Made by a program: the position numbers and the translations under genes | Origin: Actinomadura mexicana | GTDB lineage: Bacteria; Actinomycetota; Actinomycetes; Streptosporangiales; Streptosporangiaceae | DNA length: 64,000 bases | Direction of reading: 5' to 3' | NCBI RefSeq assembly: GCF_900188105.1 | Contig: NZ_FZNP01000010.1 | Coordinates: 186,001-250,000 of the forward strand | Shown here: positions 1-8,232 of the stretch, piece by piece | Numbering within the stretch: the first letter of the stretch is position 1 | Layout of the letters: every line of letters starts with the position of its first letter | The notes under the pieces: generated by a model | The model's input: only the letters and a program-made list of their open reading frames with translations | The model's database searches: none | What the model was told of the DNA's origin: nothing

Positions 1-1162
1 GGCGCCCCGAGTGGTGCTCCAGGATGCTGTGGACGAGGCGCCGCAGCGTCTCGGGGACCGAGAGCCCGTCGGCCTCGCGCCGGATGATGAAGTCGACGAA
101 CCGGTCGAGTCCGAATTCCTGCTTGTCCGGGTCGCGGGCCTCCACGATCCCGTCGCTGTAGAACAGGATCCGGTCGCCCGGCTCCAACTGCTCGCTGCAC
201 AGTCCCGGCCGCACGCCGAGGCCGGTGCCGAGCGGCGTGCCGGGCGGGCATTCCAGCGTGGTGACCCACCGCGACCCGCGAATGACGACGGGGGGAGGGT
301 GCCCGTGCGAGATCCACGACAGCCGTCCCGACGGCAGGTCGAGCTCGGCCAGCACACCCGTGACGAAGCGCCCGCTCGGGTCCTGTTCGAGCAGCGCCGC
401 CTCGATCGCCTGCGCCGTCTCGACGAGCCCGACCCCTTGGATGCGGGCGTTGCGGCAGGCCGCGACGGCGAGGTTGGAGGTGAGCCCGGCGGCGGTGTCG
501 TGGCCCATGGCGTCGAAGATCGTGAGATGGACGGTCTCGCCCGCGAGCGCGTAGTCGAAGGTGTCGCCGCCCAGCATGTAGGCCGGTTCCAGCGCGGCGC
601 CGATGACGACCTGGTCGTTGGCGAAGGTCATCGGGGGCAGCAGCCGCCACTGCATCTCCGCCGACACCGTCATGTCCCTGGTCCGCACCAGCCGGGAGAA
701 GGAGTCGCTGTACGGGCCCTTGCTCACGATGATCAACGCGACCAGGCCCGCCAGGGCCTCGGCCTCCCTCAGGAACCGGGTGTCGTCGCGGCCGGCGGTC
801 ACGCGCATCACGCCGAGCCGCTCCGCCCCGTCGAGGATCGGCACCCAGTACTGGCAGTTCCCGCCGTCCTGGGCCTGCCCGGCGGCCGTCTCCATCGTCT
901 GGAAGGCCCGGCCCGCGACCGTCCCCTCGATCCTCAGTTCGGGGGACTCGGCTCCGTAGCCCCGGCCGGCGTCCGGCCCCTTCCCGGTCAGCAGGCGCAG
1001 CACCGTCTGCTGGAGGTCCACGACGTAGATGAGCACGTCATGCAGGCCGTGGTCGGCGGCGTGCCGCGCCACCGCGCCCGGCATCTGCTCCATCGACATC
1101 AGATGGCTGGCCGCCAGCAGCTCTCTCAGCATCGATTCGCCGCCCTGCATGCTCGGTATCAC
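1..1162 (-). CDS. GAF-PP2C (SpoIIE-type) serine phosphatase, 3' end cut by window edge
   Basis: The reading frame enters from position 1162 and is still open at base 1, so the C-terminus is missing. About the first 160 residues look like a GAF-type sensor. They are followed by a PP2C/SpoIIE phosphatase domain with a GGD metal motif near residues 198-200 (GGDTFDYALAGE), FDAMGHD near 216-222 and YSDGIVEAR near 335. Such proteins dephosphorylate anti-sigma antagonist or STAS-type partners in the actinobacterial partner-switching network; the partner here is unknown. I chose GTG 1162 because AGGAG lies 4 nt upstream; an in-frame ATG at 1150 is the alternative. No STAS or HATPase gene is visible nearby, although the neighbour on the left is outside the window. 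Confidence 0.85.
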   Translation of the reverse strand, partial: MIPSMQGGESMLRELLAASHLMSMEQMPGAVARHAADHGLHDVLIYVVDLQQTVLRLLTGKGPDAGRGYGAESPELRIEGTVAGRAFQTMETAAGQAQDGGNCQYWVPILDGAERLGVMRVTAGRDDTRFLREAEALAGLVALIIVSKGPYSDSFSRLVRTRDMTVSAEMQWRLLPPMTFANDQVVIGAALEPAYMLGGDTFDYALAGETVHLTIFDAMGHDTAAGLTSNLAVAACRNARIQGVGLVETAQAIEAALLEQDPSGRFVTGVLAELDLPSGRLSWISHGHPPPVVIRGSRWVTTLECPPGTPLGTGLGVRPGLCSEQLEPGDRILFYSDGIVEARDPDKQEFGLDRFVDFIIRREADGLSVPETLRRLVHSILEHHSGR

Positions 1163-1233
1163 GGGACTCCTGCACTTCACCGTCCCGCAGGCGGACCACC
1201 GTGTTCCAGGACCACTTCCCCCTTTACCGGACT

Positions 1234-1722
1234 CTACCTGCCCATGTCGGGTCCGTGCGGCATCCGGTCCGAGGCGGGCCAGACGTACGGGAGATCGTCC
1301 GGCACGCCGGGGAACAGGGGCCGGTAGAAGCCGGGGTCCTTGCGGACGAGCGCCGAGCGGTGGCTGAGGTGGAAGGCCGGGTCGCCGAGCCAGGGCGGCA
1401 GCTCCCCCGCCGCGGCGAGCCGCTCCTGCCCGCGCGGGCGCCGGACGCCCCGCACCTCGGCGAGCTCGGCCGTCAGCGTCGCCGCGCAGGTGTCGCCGTG
1501 GCCGAGACCGCACCAGCGTCCGCAGATCTCCAGGCCGTACCGGACGAGCGCCTCCTCGTAGCCCGTCCACATGAGCGCCGCCGGGTGGCGCCGCCAGCCG
1601 TAGCCGGGCACGGTGAGCGCCCGCAGGACCTGGATGGTCTCGACGCGCTGCTTGCCGAGCCGCCGCCGGTCGAGGACCCCGGCCGTGGCCGTGAAGTCCG
1701 CGCACGGCAGAAAGGTCTGCAC
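1234..1722 (-). CDS. MSMEG_6728/Pyr_excise-type DNA glycosylase family protein
   Basis: A 162-residue soluble protein. It starts MQTFLPCADF and carries RRLGKQRVETIQ near residues 19-30, the pattern of the actinobacterial MSMEG_6728 family, which is related to T4 endonuclease V-like pyrimidine-dimer glycosylases. Later motifs are HPAALMWTGYE and HLSHRSALVRKDP. By family knowledge it would act in DNA repair or be a small-molecule relative of that fold; biochemical function is not established for this branch. GTG 1722 has GAGGGG about 5 nt upstream. It lies downstream of the kinase gene in the same direction but is separated from it by a strong hairpin, so it probably has its own transcript. Confidence 0.7.
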   Translation of the reverse strand: MQTFLPCADFTATAGVLDRRRLGKQRVETIQVLRALTVPGYGWRRHPAALMWTGYEEALVRYGLEICGRWCGLGHGDTCAATLTAELAEVRGVRRPRGQERLAAAGELPPWLGDPAFHLSHRSALVRKDPGFYRPLFPGVPDDLPYVWPASDRMPHGPDMGR

Positions 1723-1781
1723 ATGGCCCCCTCGGGTACGCCCGCCCCGGCATACCTACCCAGGGATCGGCGGGCAAGCGC

Positions 1782-1840
1782 CGCGGGCGCCCCGGGGTCA
1801 GCTCCGGGACGGTGCGGGACCTGACCCCGGGGCGCCCGCG
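1782..1840 (-). terminator. Long inverted repeat, likely terminator of the kinase gene
   Basis: A perfect 19-bp inverted repeat (1782-1800 with 1822-1840) brackets a 21-nt loop. The loop sequence is part of a roughly 24-nt direct repeat (about 1798-1821 and 1843-1866), whose second copy encodes the last residues and stop codon of the kinase. Position just after the kinase stop fits a GC-rich actinomycete terminator without a T-run. Confidence 0.6.
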
Positions 1841-1842
1841 GG

Positions 1843-3669
1843 TCAGGTCCGGGACGGTGCGGGACCGGAGGGCAGCAGCGCGGCGATCCCGGGCTTCAGC
1901 AGGCCGCGGACGTTCGCGTAGGACGTGCCGAAGTTCAGGTTGCCGCAGCCGTCGCTGCCGCCCGCCAGGAAGGAGAGCTCGAATCCCGCAGGGGTGAAGA
2001 ACGGGCTCAGGACCGGCGGCAAGGTCCTTTCCGGCGCGCCCGAATCCTGGTGGGGGGACAGGTCGGCGAGCTCGAACGGCCCGTCGGAGCTGCAGTCCTG
2101 CCACCGGCGCTCGTGCAGGGCCGGCTTCTGCGGTACGAGCGACCCCAGTCGGCGCACGCCGTCCGGGGTGAGCGTCGCGGGCTGGAAGACGTCGGCGGCG
2201 GTGAGCCGGCGGCCGGTGCGCAGGTCGACCGTGACGACCTCCCCGCCCGGGGAGCCGTCCGCCTGCTGGCAGTTGTCCGACAGCATGTAGTAGCGGACCG
2301 ACACCAGGCGGGGGCCGCGCAGCCCGAGCCTCGTCTCGGTGCCCAGCTTCACGGGCTTTCCCTTGCAGTCGATCGAGGAGGCCATCCTCCTCGCCGACGC
2401 GACGAGCCGGTCCACCGGCCCGCGGAGCTCGGTGTTGACGCGGCGCTCCAGTGCGGGGTCCTTCAGCCCGGTGACCTTGGGGTACCGCGCGTTCTGGACC
2501 TCGATCGCCGGGCCGGTGAGCCGGCGGTTGTCGGCGACCAGGGTGACGACGGCGGCGGACGCGGCCGCGGGCGGCCGGGGCTTGTGGTCCTGCACCGCGT
2601 AGACGACGCCGCCCGCCGTCCCCGCGACCACGGCGGCGCCCGCGGCGGCCATCGCGCCCTTGCCGGCCGCGGTGGCGAGGAAGCCCTTGCTCACGGCCGC
2701 CCCCGTGGTGCCCACGCCGCCCGCGCCGCCCGCGCCGCCCGCGCCGCCGCCGGCCGCGCCGGCCGCGCCCGCGGTCGCCCCGGCCGCGGCGGTCGCGCCC
2801 GGCGCGACCGCGAGGGCGCCGAGCGGGAACAGCGCGGCCAGCGCGACCGCGGCGGCGGCCAGGGCGCGCACGCCCCGCTGCTCCCAGTCACCCCCGTACG
2901 CGGCGACGGCGGCGGTGTCCAGCCGCGTGACGAACTCCGCCGCGCCCGGCGGCCGCTGCCCCGGGTCCTTCGCCATCCCCTGCAGGACGAGCTGGCGCAG
3001 CGGCCCGGGCACGTCCCGCACGTCGACCTGCGCGGTGAGGTGCTGGTTCATCAGGGCCGCCCGCTCGGCGGTCGCGAAGGGGCGCCGCCCGGTGACGCAC
3101 TCCACGAACACGCACGTCGCGGAGTAGACGTCGGTGGCGGGGCTGGCGGGATCACCGCGCCACTGCTCCGGCGCCATGTAGACCGGCGTCCCCGCGAACG
3201 AGCCGCCGCCCGCCAGGACGGCGATGCCGAAGTCCACGAGCTTGCTGAGGCCGTCGCCCTGCACCACGACGTTCGCCGGCTTGTAGTCGCGGTGCACGAC
3301 CCCGACGGCGTGGGCGGCCGCGAGCCCGAGCAGCGAGCCCTTCAGCACGAGCAGCGCGGCCTCCGGAGCGAGGGCCCCGTGCTCGCGCAGCACCTCCTTC
3401 AGGGACGCGCCGTTCACCGCCTCCATCACGATCGCCGCGCCGTGCTCGCCCTCCACGAACTGGTAGAGGCGGGCCACGTACGGGCTCGTCAGGCGCCCCA
3501 GCATCTGCGCCTCGGACCGCAGCGCGTCGACCGCGCCGGGGTCCCCGCCGGCCAGGTACTTGATCGCGACCGGGGTCCCGGACCCCGGGTGGCGGGCCAG
3601 GACGACTCGTCCCTGCGCACCGCGTCCCAGTTCGCGCTCCTCGGTGAACCCCGTCAGCCGCCAGTCCAT
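1843..3669 (-). CDS. Membrane-anchored Ser/Thr protein kinase with extracytoplasmic C-terminal domain
   Basis: 608 residues. The N-terminal Hanks-type kinase domain (about 8-255) has a GRGAQGRV loop, VAIK Lys at 37, HRDYKPAN at 126-133, DFG at 146-148 and GTPVYMAPE near 160. The usual Leu of HRDLKPxN is Tyr here. Two hydrophobic stretches follow (about 266-290 and 335-358), separated by a Gly/Ala-rich linker of low complexity. The remaining 240 residues contain Cys residues and look like an extracytoplasmic sensor of the DUF3298/RsiV-like type, a weak resemblance only. PknB-like kinases phosphorylate regulators and cell-wall proteins; no substrate gene is adjacent. ATG 3669 has GGGAG 6 nt upstream. 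It is divergent from the dioxygenase operon. Confidence 0.88.
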   Translation of the reverse strand: MDWRLTGFTEERELGRGAQGRVVLARHPGSGTPVAIKYLAGGDPGAVDALRSEAQMLGRLTSPYVARLYQFVEGEHGAAIVMEAVNGASLKEVLREHGALAPEAALLVLKGSLLGLAAAHAVGVVHRDYKPANVVVQGDGLSKLVDFGIAVLAGGGSFAGTPVYMAPEQWRGDPASPATDVYSATCVFVECVTGRRPFATAERAALMNQHLTAQVDVRDVPGPLRQLVLQGMAKDPGQRPPGAAEFVTRLDTAAVAAYGGDWEQRGVRALAAAAVALAALFPLGALAVAPGATAAAGATAGAAGAAGGGAGGAGGAGGVGTTGAAVSKGFLATAAGKGAMAAAGAAVVAGTAGGVVYAVQDHKPRPPAAASAAVVTLVADNRRLTGPAIEVQNARYPKVTGLKDPALERRVNTELRGPVDRLVASARRMASSIDCKGKPVKLGTETRLGLRGPRLVSVRYYMLSDNCQQADGSPGGEVVTVDLRTGRRLTAADVFQPATLTPDGVRRLGSLVPQKPALHERRWQDCSSDGPFELADLSPHQDSGAPERTLPPVLSPFFTPAGFELSFLAGGSDGCGNLNFGTSYANVRGLLKPGIAALLPSGPAPSRT

Positions 3670-3970
3670 CCCGCGCTCCCGCCGTTCTTCGGATCATGCT
3701 TCCCAGGACGGTGACGCCACCGCGTGAGGAAAGGTTCGCGGAAAGTCCGCACGAGCGCCACATCCGGGAGCCGGGTGAGCCCCGGGGGCGGCCCGGTGAG
3801 ATGGGACACACCGCCCGCCGCGCGCACCCGGGCCCGGGAGCGTTCGTAGCCACAGGTCACGGGCCGCGCTTATCATTCCATGACAAAGCGCAGAGGAAAA
3901 GCGCGGCCGGGAATTCGCGGAAGGAATGTGCTACAACCCGTTGGGGTTCGCCGACCGCGAAAGGATCTTC
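3670..3970. promoter_or_regulatory. Divergent intergenic region, kinase / dioxygenase operon
   Basis: About 300 nt without a credible gene. It must hold the promoters for the kinase (minus) and the dioxygenase operon (plus). The last 90 nt, around TTATCATTCCATGAC at about 3870, are AT-richer than the rest. An in-frame ATG at 3926 exists, but GGAAGGA abuts it directly, so it is unlikely to be the translation start. Confidence 0.35.
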
Positions 3971-4834
3971 ATGGGCGCAGCGGAGGCTCTCGCGCGGGTC
4001 GTCGACACGGAGCGCTATCCGCTGGCCGCGCCGGGCGGCGCGGGATGGGACGTGCTCGTTTCCCGGACCAGGGACGAACTCGCGGAAACGGGCTGCTGCG
4101 TGCTGCCCGACTTCATTCGCCCGGCATTGCGGGAGGCGCTGCGCGCGGAATGCGAGGCGATCGCACCGCACGCGCATTACGACGTCGAAACGGTGAACGC
4201 CTACAACATCGACGTGAGCACGCCTTTGCCGGAGGGCCATCCGGGGCGCATCACGGTCGAGCGGGGCAACGCGTTCGTCGCCCGCGACCACATCCCCGCG
4301 GACTCCGTGGTCCACCGGCTCTACGCGAGCGGGCTCTTCCAGCGGTTCGTGGCGGCCTGCTTCGGGCTGCCCCGGGTGCACGAGCTGGCCGACCCGCTGT
4401 CGGGACTCGTCCTCAACGTCGTCAACCCGGGAATGGAGCACCCCTGGCACTTCGACACCAACGAGTTCACGGTCAGCCTGCTGACGCGGGAGCCCGAGGA
4501 CGGGGGCGTCTTCGAGTACTGCCCGAACATCAGGTCGGCGGAGGCGGAGAACTTCGGCGACGTGCGCCGCGTGCTGTCCGGGCGCGGCGGCGACCTCGTC
4601 CGCCGGCTCACGCTTCGCCCTGGTGACCTGCAACTGTTCAAAGGAAGGTACTCGCTTCACCGGGTCGCCGTGGTCCGCGGGGAGACGGCGCGGCACACGG
4701 CGATCCTCGCCTACAGCGAGCGCCCGGGGGTCATCGGCAGCGTCGCGCGCACGAAGCAGCTCTTCGGCCGCGTCCTGCCCGAGCACCTGGCGGCGGAGGG
4801 ACGCGCCGTCCGGGTCGACCGGCTGCTGGACTAG
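3971..4834 (+). CDS. Fe(II)/2-oxoglutarate-dependent dioxygenase (HalD/BesD-like fold, hydroxylase-type ligands)
   Basis: 287 residues. It resembles the family that includes the free-amino-acid halogenases HalD/BesD: HPWHFDTNEF supplies an HxD pair (His160, Asp162) and LHRV supplies the distal His230. An Arg in TARHTAILAYS is the likely 2-oxoglutarate anchor. Halogenases of this group have Gly in place of the Asp, so the intact carboxylate predicts hydroxylation (or desaturation) rather than chlorination; that is inference from the motif. The substrate is probably a free amino acid or small amine. ATG 3971 has AAAGGA 5 nt upstream; an upstream ATG at 3926 is poorly spaced. It is the first gene of a three-gene operon; its TAG is followed at once by the RBS of the next gene. 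Confidence 0.75.
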   Translation: MGAAEALARVVDTERYPLAAPGGAGWDVLVSRTRDELAETGCCVLPDFIRPALREALRAECEAIAPHAHYDVETVNAYNIDVSTPLPEGHPGRITVERGNAFVARDHIPADSVVHRLYASGLFQRFVAACFGLPRVHELADPLSGLVLNVVNPGMEHPWHFDTNEFTVSLLTREPEDGGVFEYCPNIRSAEAENFGDVRRVLSGRGGDLVRRLTLRPGDLQLFKGRYSLHRVAVVRGETARHTAILAYSERPGVIGSVARTKQLFGRVLPEHLAAEGRAVRVDRLLD

Positions 4835-4847
4835 GAGGCACCCGCCC

Positions 4848-5657
4848 GTGCGCACGGACGCGACAGGGAAGATCTCGCTCGACCACATCTACACCAGCCC
4901 CGATCCCCGCGCCTACTTCGGCACGCTGCGCGAACTGCACTACGACATCCCGGAACTGGCCAAACCACACTTCCAACGCCTCATCGCCGAATACCAGGAG
5001 GCGCGCGGCGTCCCGGTCCCCACCGTTCTCGATATCGGCTGTTCCTACGGCATCAACGCGGCTCTGCTGAAATACGGCGTGACGATGGCGGAGCTGTACG
5101 ATCGCTACGGCGGTCCCGACGCCCTCGGACACACACGCGCCAGGCTGCTGGCCCGAGACCGGGAGTTGGTCCGTTCCCGTGAAGCGACGAGCCGCCTTCG
5201 TTTCCTCGGCCTGGACGCCTCGGAGAACGCCCTTTCCTACGCGCTCGAAGCCGGCTTCCTCGACGGCGCCGTGCACGCGGATCTGGAGAGCGGCGAGCCG
5301 ACCGCCGAGCAGCGCGCCCAGCTCGCCGGAACGGACCTGGTCGTCTCGACGGGGTGCCTCGGATACGTCACCGAGCGCACCCTCTCCCGCGTCGTGGAGG
5401 CGCACGGGGAGCGCAGACCGTGGATGGCGCACTTCGTGCTGCGCATGTTCCCGTTCGACCCGATCGCCGAGGTGCTCGCGGACGCCGGGTACACCACCGT
5501 CCGCCACGACGGCCTGTTCCGGCAGCGGCGGTTCGCGACGCCGCAGGAGCAGGCGCTCGTCCTGGACCGGCTCGCCGAGGTCGGCGCCGACCCGGGCGGG
5601 CTGGAGGCCGAGGGCTGGTTCTACGCGCAGCTCTACGTCTCCCGTCCACGCGACTGA
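4848..5657 (+). CDS. Class I SAM-dependent methyltransferase
   Basis: 269 residues. Motif I is VLDIGCSYGIN (about residues 61-71), followed by LRFLGLDASENAL and LVVSTGCLGYV, giving a Rossmann-type SAM fold. GTG 4848 is chosen because AGGAGG at 4833-4838 lies 9 nt before it and overlaps the stop of the dioxygenase, so the two genes are co-translated. The wording of the motifs does not identify the acceptor. Placed between an amino-acid-type dioxygenase and a carnitine-acyltransferase-like enzyme, N-methylation of a hydroxylated amino acid or amine is a reasonable hypothesis; O-methylation is possible. The middle section, AELYDRYGGPDALG, is unusual for generic methyltransferases. Confidence 0.75.
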   Translation: MRTDATGKISLDHIYTSPDPRAYFGTLRELHYDIPELAKPHFQRLIAEYQEARGVPVPTVLDIGCSYGINAALLKYGVTMAELYDRYGGPDALGHTRARLLARDRELVRSREATSRLRFLGLDASENALSYALEAGFLDGAVHADLESGEPTAEQRAQLAGTDLVVSTGCLGYVTERTLSRVVEAHGERRPWMAHFVLRMFPFDPIAEVLADAGYTTVRHDGLFRQRRFATPQEQALVLDRLAEVGADPGGLEAEGWFYAQLYVSRPRD

Positions 5658-5717
5658 CCCTTCCGACTGGGCACGGACACCTGACGCCCAGGGAACGAAC
5701 AGAACAAGAGGATCGAT

Positions 5718-7511
5718 GTGAACGCCGGCGAAGAACTGTCGTCCCGCACCTTCGGCAACGAGGAGCGCCTGCCGCGGGTGCCGCTGCCCACGCTCGACGC
5801 GACCTGCGAGCGGTTCCTCGAGTGGTGCGGGCCGCTGCTGACCGCGGACGAGCGGGCCCGGACGGAGTCGGCGCTGGCCTCGTTCGCCCGCCCGGACGGG
5901 CCGGGCCGCACGCTGCACGCGGCGCTGGAGCGCTACGACGCGAGCGAGGGCGTGGAAAGCTGGCTGGACACGTTCTGGCCCTACCGCTACCTCGGCCGCC
6001 GCGACCGGATCGCGCTGAACGCCAACTTCTTCTTCCTGTTCAAGGAGTCGCCGGAGGGGCAGGTCGAGCGCGCGGCCGGGATCATCGCCGGGGCGCTGGA
6101 CTACAAGCTGCGGCTCGACCGGGAGGAGGTCCCGCCCGTCGTGCAGCGCGGCCGGCCGCTGTCGATGGCGCAGAACCGGTACCTGTTCTCCACGACCCGC
6201 ATCCCGGGCGCCGAGCAGGACACCGTCCGCGCCCCCTACACCGCCGAGTGGCCGGGGCCGTCGGACGCCCGCCACATCGTGGTGCTCTTCCGCGGCAACA
6301 TCATCCGGATGGACGTGCTGGGTCCCGACGGCCACCCCCACACGCTGGAGGAGCTGCGGGCGGGCCTGGCCGCCGTCATGAAGGCGGAGGCCGCGCCGGA
6401 GCCGTCCGCCGGGCACCTCACCACCAAGGCCCGCGCCGAGTGGGCGGCGAGCCGGGAGGCGCTGCTGGCCCTCGGCAACACCAAGGCGCTCGACGACGTC
6501 GAGACCGCGCTGTTCTGCGTCTGCCTGGAGGACTTCGTCCCCGCGAACACCCTCGACGCCTGCGACCACCTGCTCCACGGCGACAGCGCCAACCGCTGGT
6601 TCGACAAGGCCGTCTCCTTCGTCGTGTTCGGGGACGGCACCGCGGGCATCAACGTGGAGCACTGCGGCCTGGACGGCACCACGGTCCTCAGCTTCGTCGA
6701 CGCCCTGCTGAGCGAACCCCCCGAGACGTCGTCGCAGCGGTCGGGCGCCCGGTCGCAGGGGCTCCCGGTCGTCGAGGCGATCGAGTTCACCCTGGACGAC
6801 GCCCTGCGGCGCGACATCGACGCCGCCGCGGCGGCGTTCGCCGCCTACGGGGCGGCCACGGCCACCGCGACCGTGGCGTTCGACGACTTCGGCACCGACC
6901 ACGTCAAGCGGCTGAAGATGTCGCCGGACGCGTTCGTCCAGATGGCCTACCAGCTCGCCCACCAGCGCGCGAAGGGCCGCGTCGGCGCCACCTACGAGTC
7001 GATCGCCACCCGCCAGTACCGGAACGGGCGCACCGAAGCGATGCGCGTCGTCACCCCCGAGGTGCTCCGCTTCGTCGAGGCCATGGACGACCCGGCGGCC
7101 GGGACCGCGCCGCGCCGGGACGCCTTCCGCGCCGCCGCCGACGCCCACGTCCGGCGGGCCCGCGCATGCCAGGCGGGGCAGGCGCCCGAGCAGCACCTCT
7201 GGGAGCTCCAGCTCATCCAGAGGCGGCGCGGCGCCGAGCTGGGCGTCACCGAGCCGCTCCCCCTGTTCGAGTCCCCCGGGTGGCTCGTGATGCGGGACGA
7301 CTACCTGAGCACCAGCTCCGCTCCGTCGGTCAACATCCGGTACTTCGGGTTCGGCTCGACGAGCGAGCAGTGCATCGGCGTCGCCTACGTCCTGCTGCCG
7401 GACCGCTTCAACGTCTACCTGAGCACCCCGCGGCCGGTCGCGGACGCGATGCTGGAGTTCGCCGAGCGGCTCCGGGAGGCGGTCCGCGAGCTGCGGGACC
7501 TGCTGGCGTGA
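5718..7511 (+). CDS. Choline/carnitine O-acyltransferase family protein
   Basis: 597 residues, the usual length for carnitine/choline acyltransferases, which are rare in bacteria. The catalytic region is INVEHCGLDGTT with His315, matching the EHxxxDG pattern of ChAT and CrAT. Other family traits are LFRGNIIRMDV, the WFDKAVSFVVF strand before the His, and a C-terminal STSSAPS/RYFGFGSTSEQ section like the STS motif that contacts carnitine. These enzymes move an acyl group between CoA and the hydroxyl of carnitine or choline. GTG 5718 has AAGAGGA 5 nt upstream. It is the last gene of the operon with the dioxygenase and methyltransferase, and it ends directly against the convergent ABM gene. The acceptor may be the product of the two preceding enzymes. 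Confidence 0.85.
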   Translation: MNAGEELSSRTFGNEERLPRVPLPTLDATCERFLEWCGPLLTADERARTESALASFARPDGPGRTLHAALERYDASEGVESWLDTFWPYRYLGRRDRIALNANFFFLFKESPEGQVERAAGIIAGALDYKLRLDREEVPPVVQRGRPLSMAQNRYLFSTTRIPGAEQDTVRAPYTAEWPGPSDARHIVVLFRGNIIRMDVLGPDGHPHTLEELRAGLAAVMKAEAAPEPSAGHLTTKARAEWAASREALLALGNTKALDDVETALFCVCLEDFVPANTLDACDHLLHGDSANRWFDKAVSFVVFGDGTAGINVEHCGLDGTTVLSFVDALLSEPPETSSQRSGARSQGLPVVEAIEFTLDDALRRDIDAAAAAFAAYGAATATATVAFDDFGTDHVKRLKMSPDAFVQMAYQLAHQRAKGRVGATYESIATRQYRNGRTEAMRVVTPEVLRFVEAMDDPAAGTAPRRDAFRAAADAHVRRARACQAGQAPEQHLWELQLIQRRRGAELGVTEPLPLFESPGWLVMRDDYLSTSSAPSVNIRYFGFGSTSEQCIGVAYVLLPDRFNVYLSTPRPVADAMLEFAERLREAVRELRDLLA

Positions 7512-8087
7512 TCACCTCCCGGGTCTGGCCGGCCGGTGCGTCCGCCCGATCGGGTAGAGCCAGCGCCGGAACGCGCGGCTGAGCCCGGGCATCACGAACA
7601 GGGTGAGCAGCGGGATCACGATGACGGGGAACGTCAGCGCCCGCACCGGCAGCGGCCACGCCTGCGTCAGCGGCGTGACGAACGTCTGCAGCAGCAGGCT
7701 GAGCGGGTACACCGCGCAGAAGGTGATGACGATCATCTTGAGCTTGGAGGGCGGCGGCACGGACTCGCCGGGCAGGTTGAACCACGTCTCCAGCCCGGTG
7801 GTGTCCTGCCGGCGCTCGTCGGCGATCCCGCTCACCCGCTCGATCCAGTCCGCGCGCTCGCCGGAGTTCAGCCACCGGTCGAGCCGCTCCTGGTCGGCGA
7901 AGTTCACGACCGTGTAGTAGCGGTGCCGCGACCCCTCCGCGCGCAGCCAGGTGGCGCCCTGGTGGCCGGAGTACCGGGTCGCGACCTCGTGCAGCCCCTC
8001 CGCCCACTCCTCGAAGTCGCGTTCCCGGCCCGGCTTGACGTCCCAGGTGAACACGATCGTGACGGGCTCGGTCTCCGTGGAAGCCAT
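7512..8087 (-). CDS. Membrane-anchored antibiotic biosynthesis monooxygenase (ABM) domain protein
   Basis: 191 residues. The N-terminal 110 residues form an ABM ferredoxin-like domain (PVTIVFTWDVKPG, FEEWAEGLHEVA, YYTVVNFAD). A linker with PPSKLKM precedes two hydrophobic helices (about 118-142 and 148-170) and a basic tail. Proteins of this two-part type are widespread and mostly uncharacterised; heme or quinol turnover is known only for soluble relatives. ATG 8087 follows a perfect palindrome TGAGATCTCA (8091-8100), and no strong SD stands directly before it. It lies downstream of the MacB-like permease in the same direction, separated by a 24-bp repeat array. The stop abuts the convergent acyltransferase stop with no gap. 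Confidence 0.8.
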   Translation of the reverse strand: MASTETEPVTIVFTWDVKPGRERDFEEWAEGLHEVATRYSGHQGATWLRAEGSRHRYYTVVNFADQERLDRWLNSGERADWIERVSGIADERRQDTTGLETWFNLPGESVPPPSKLKMIVITFCAVYPLSLLLQTFVTPLTQAWPLPVRALTFPVIVIPLLTLFVMPGLSRAFRRWLYPIGRTHRPARPGR

Positions 8088-8090
8088 GGC

Positions 8091-8100
8091 TGAGATCTCA
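8091..8100. repeat. 10-bp perfect palindrome before the ABM gene
   Basis: TGAGATCTCA lies 3 nt upstream of the ABM start codon. It could be an operator or chance; no second copy was noticed nearby. Confidence 0.3.
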
Positions 8101-8112
8101 CCCGTCCCGCCC

Positions 8113-8232
8113 GGTCCATGCGCATCGGTCCCCTCCGGTCCATGCGCATCCGTCCCCTCCGGTCCATGCGCATCGGTCCCCTCCGGTCCATGCGCATCGG
8201 TCCCCTCCGGTCCATGCGCATCCGTCCCGCTC
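8113..8232. repeat. Five tandem 24-bp repeats between permease and ABM genes
   Basis: Units start at 8113, 8137, 8161, 8185 and 8209; the last is degenerate and runs into the permease stop codon (8231-8233). Read on the minus strand, each unit carries GGAGGGG followed 4 nt later by ATG, so the array is a chain of ribosome-binding-site plus start-codon modules. The ABM frame through the array reads DAHGPEGT repeatedly, while the frame of the repeated ATGs reads MRMDRRGP. Because 24 is divisible by three, gain or loss of a unit keeps frame. Confidence 0.9.

Noticed and set aside
4430..4665. Amino-acid halogenase
   Set aside because: The metal-binding Asp is present (HxD); halogenases of this group have Gly.
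5354..7582. Long alternative frame over the methyltransferase and acyltransferase
   Set aside because: Arg/Pro/Ala-rich composition with no motif; the other frame carries complete enzyme motifs.
7904..8221. Separate 105-residue gene starting in the 24-bp array (MRMDRRGP repeats)
   Set aside because: After the repeats it runs out of frame through the ABM gene with no motif; kept only as a comment on repeated start signals.
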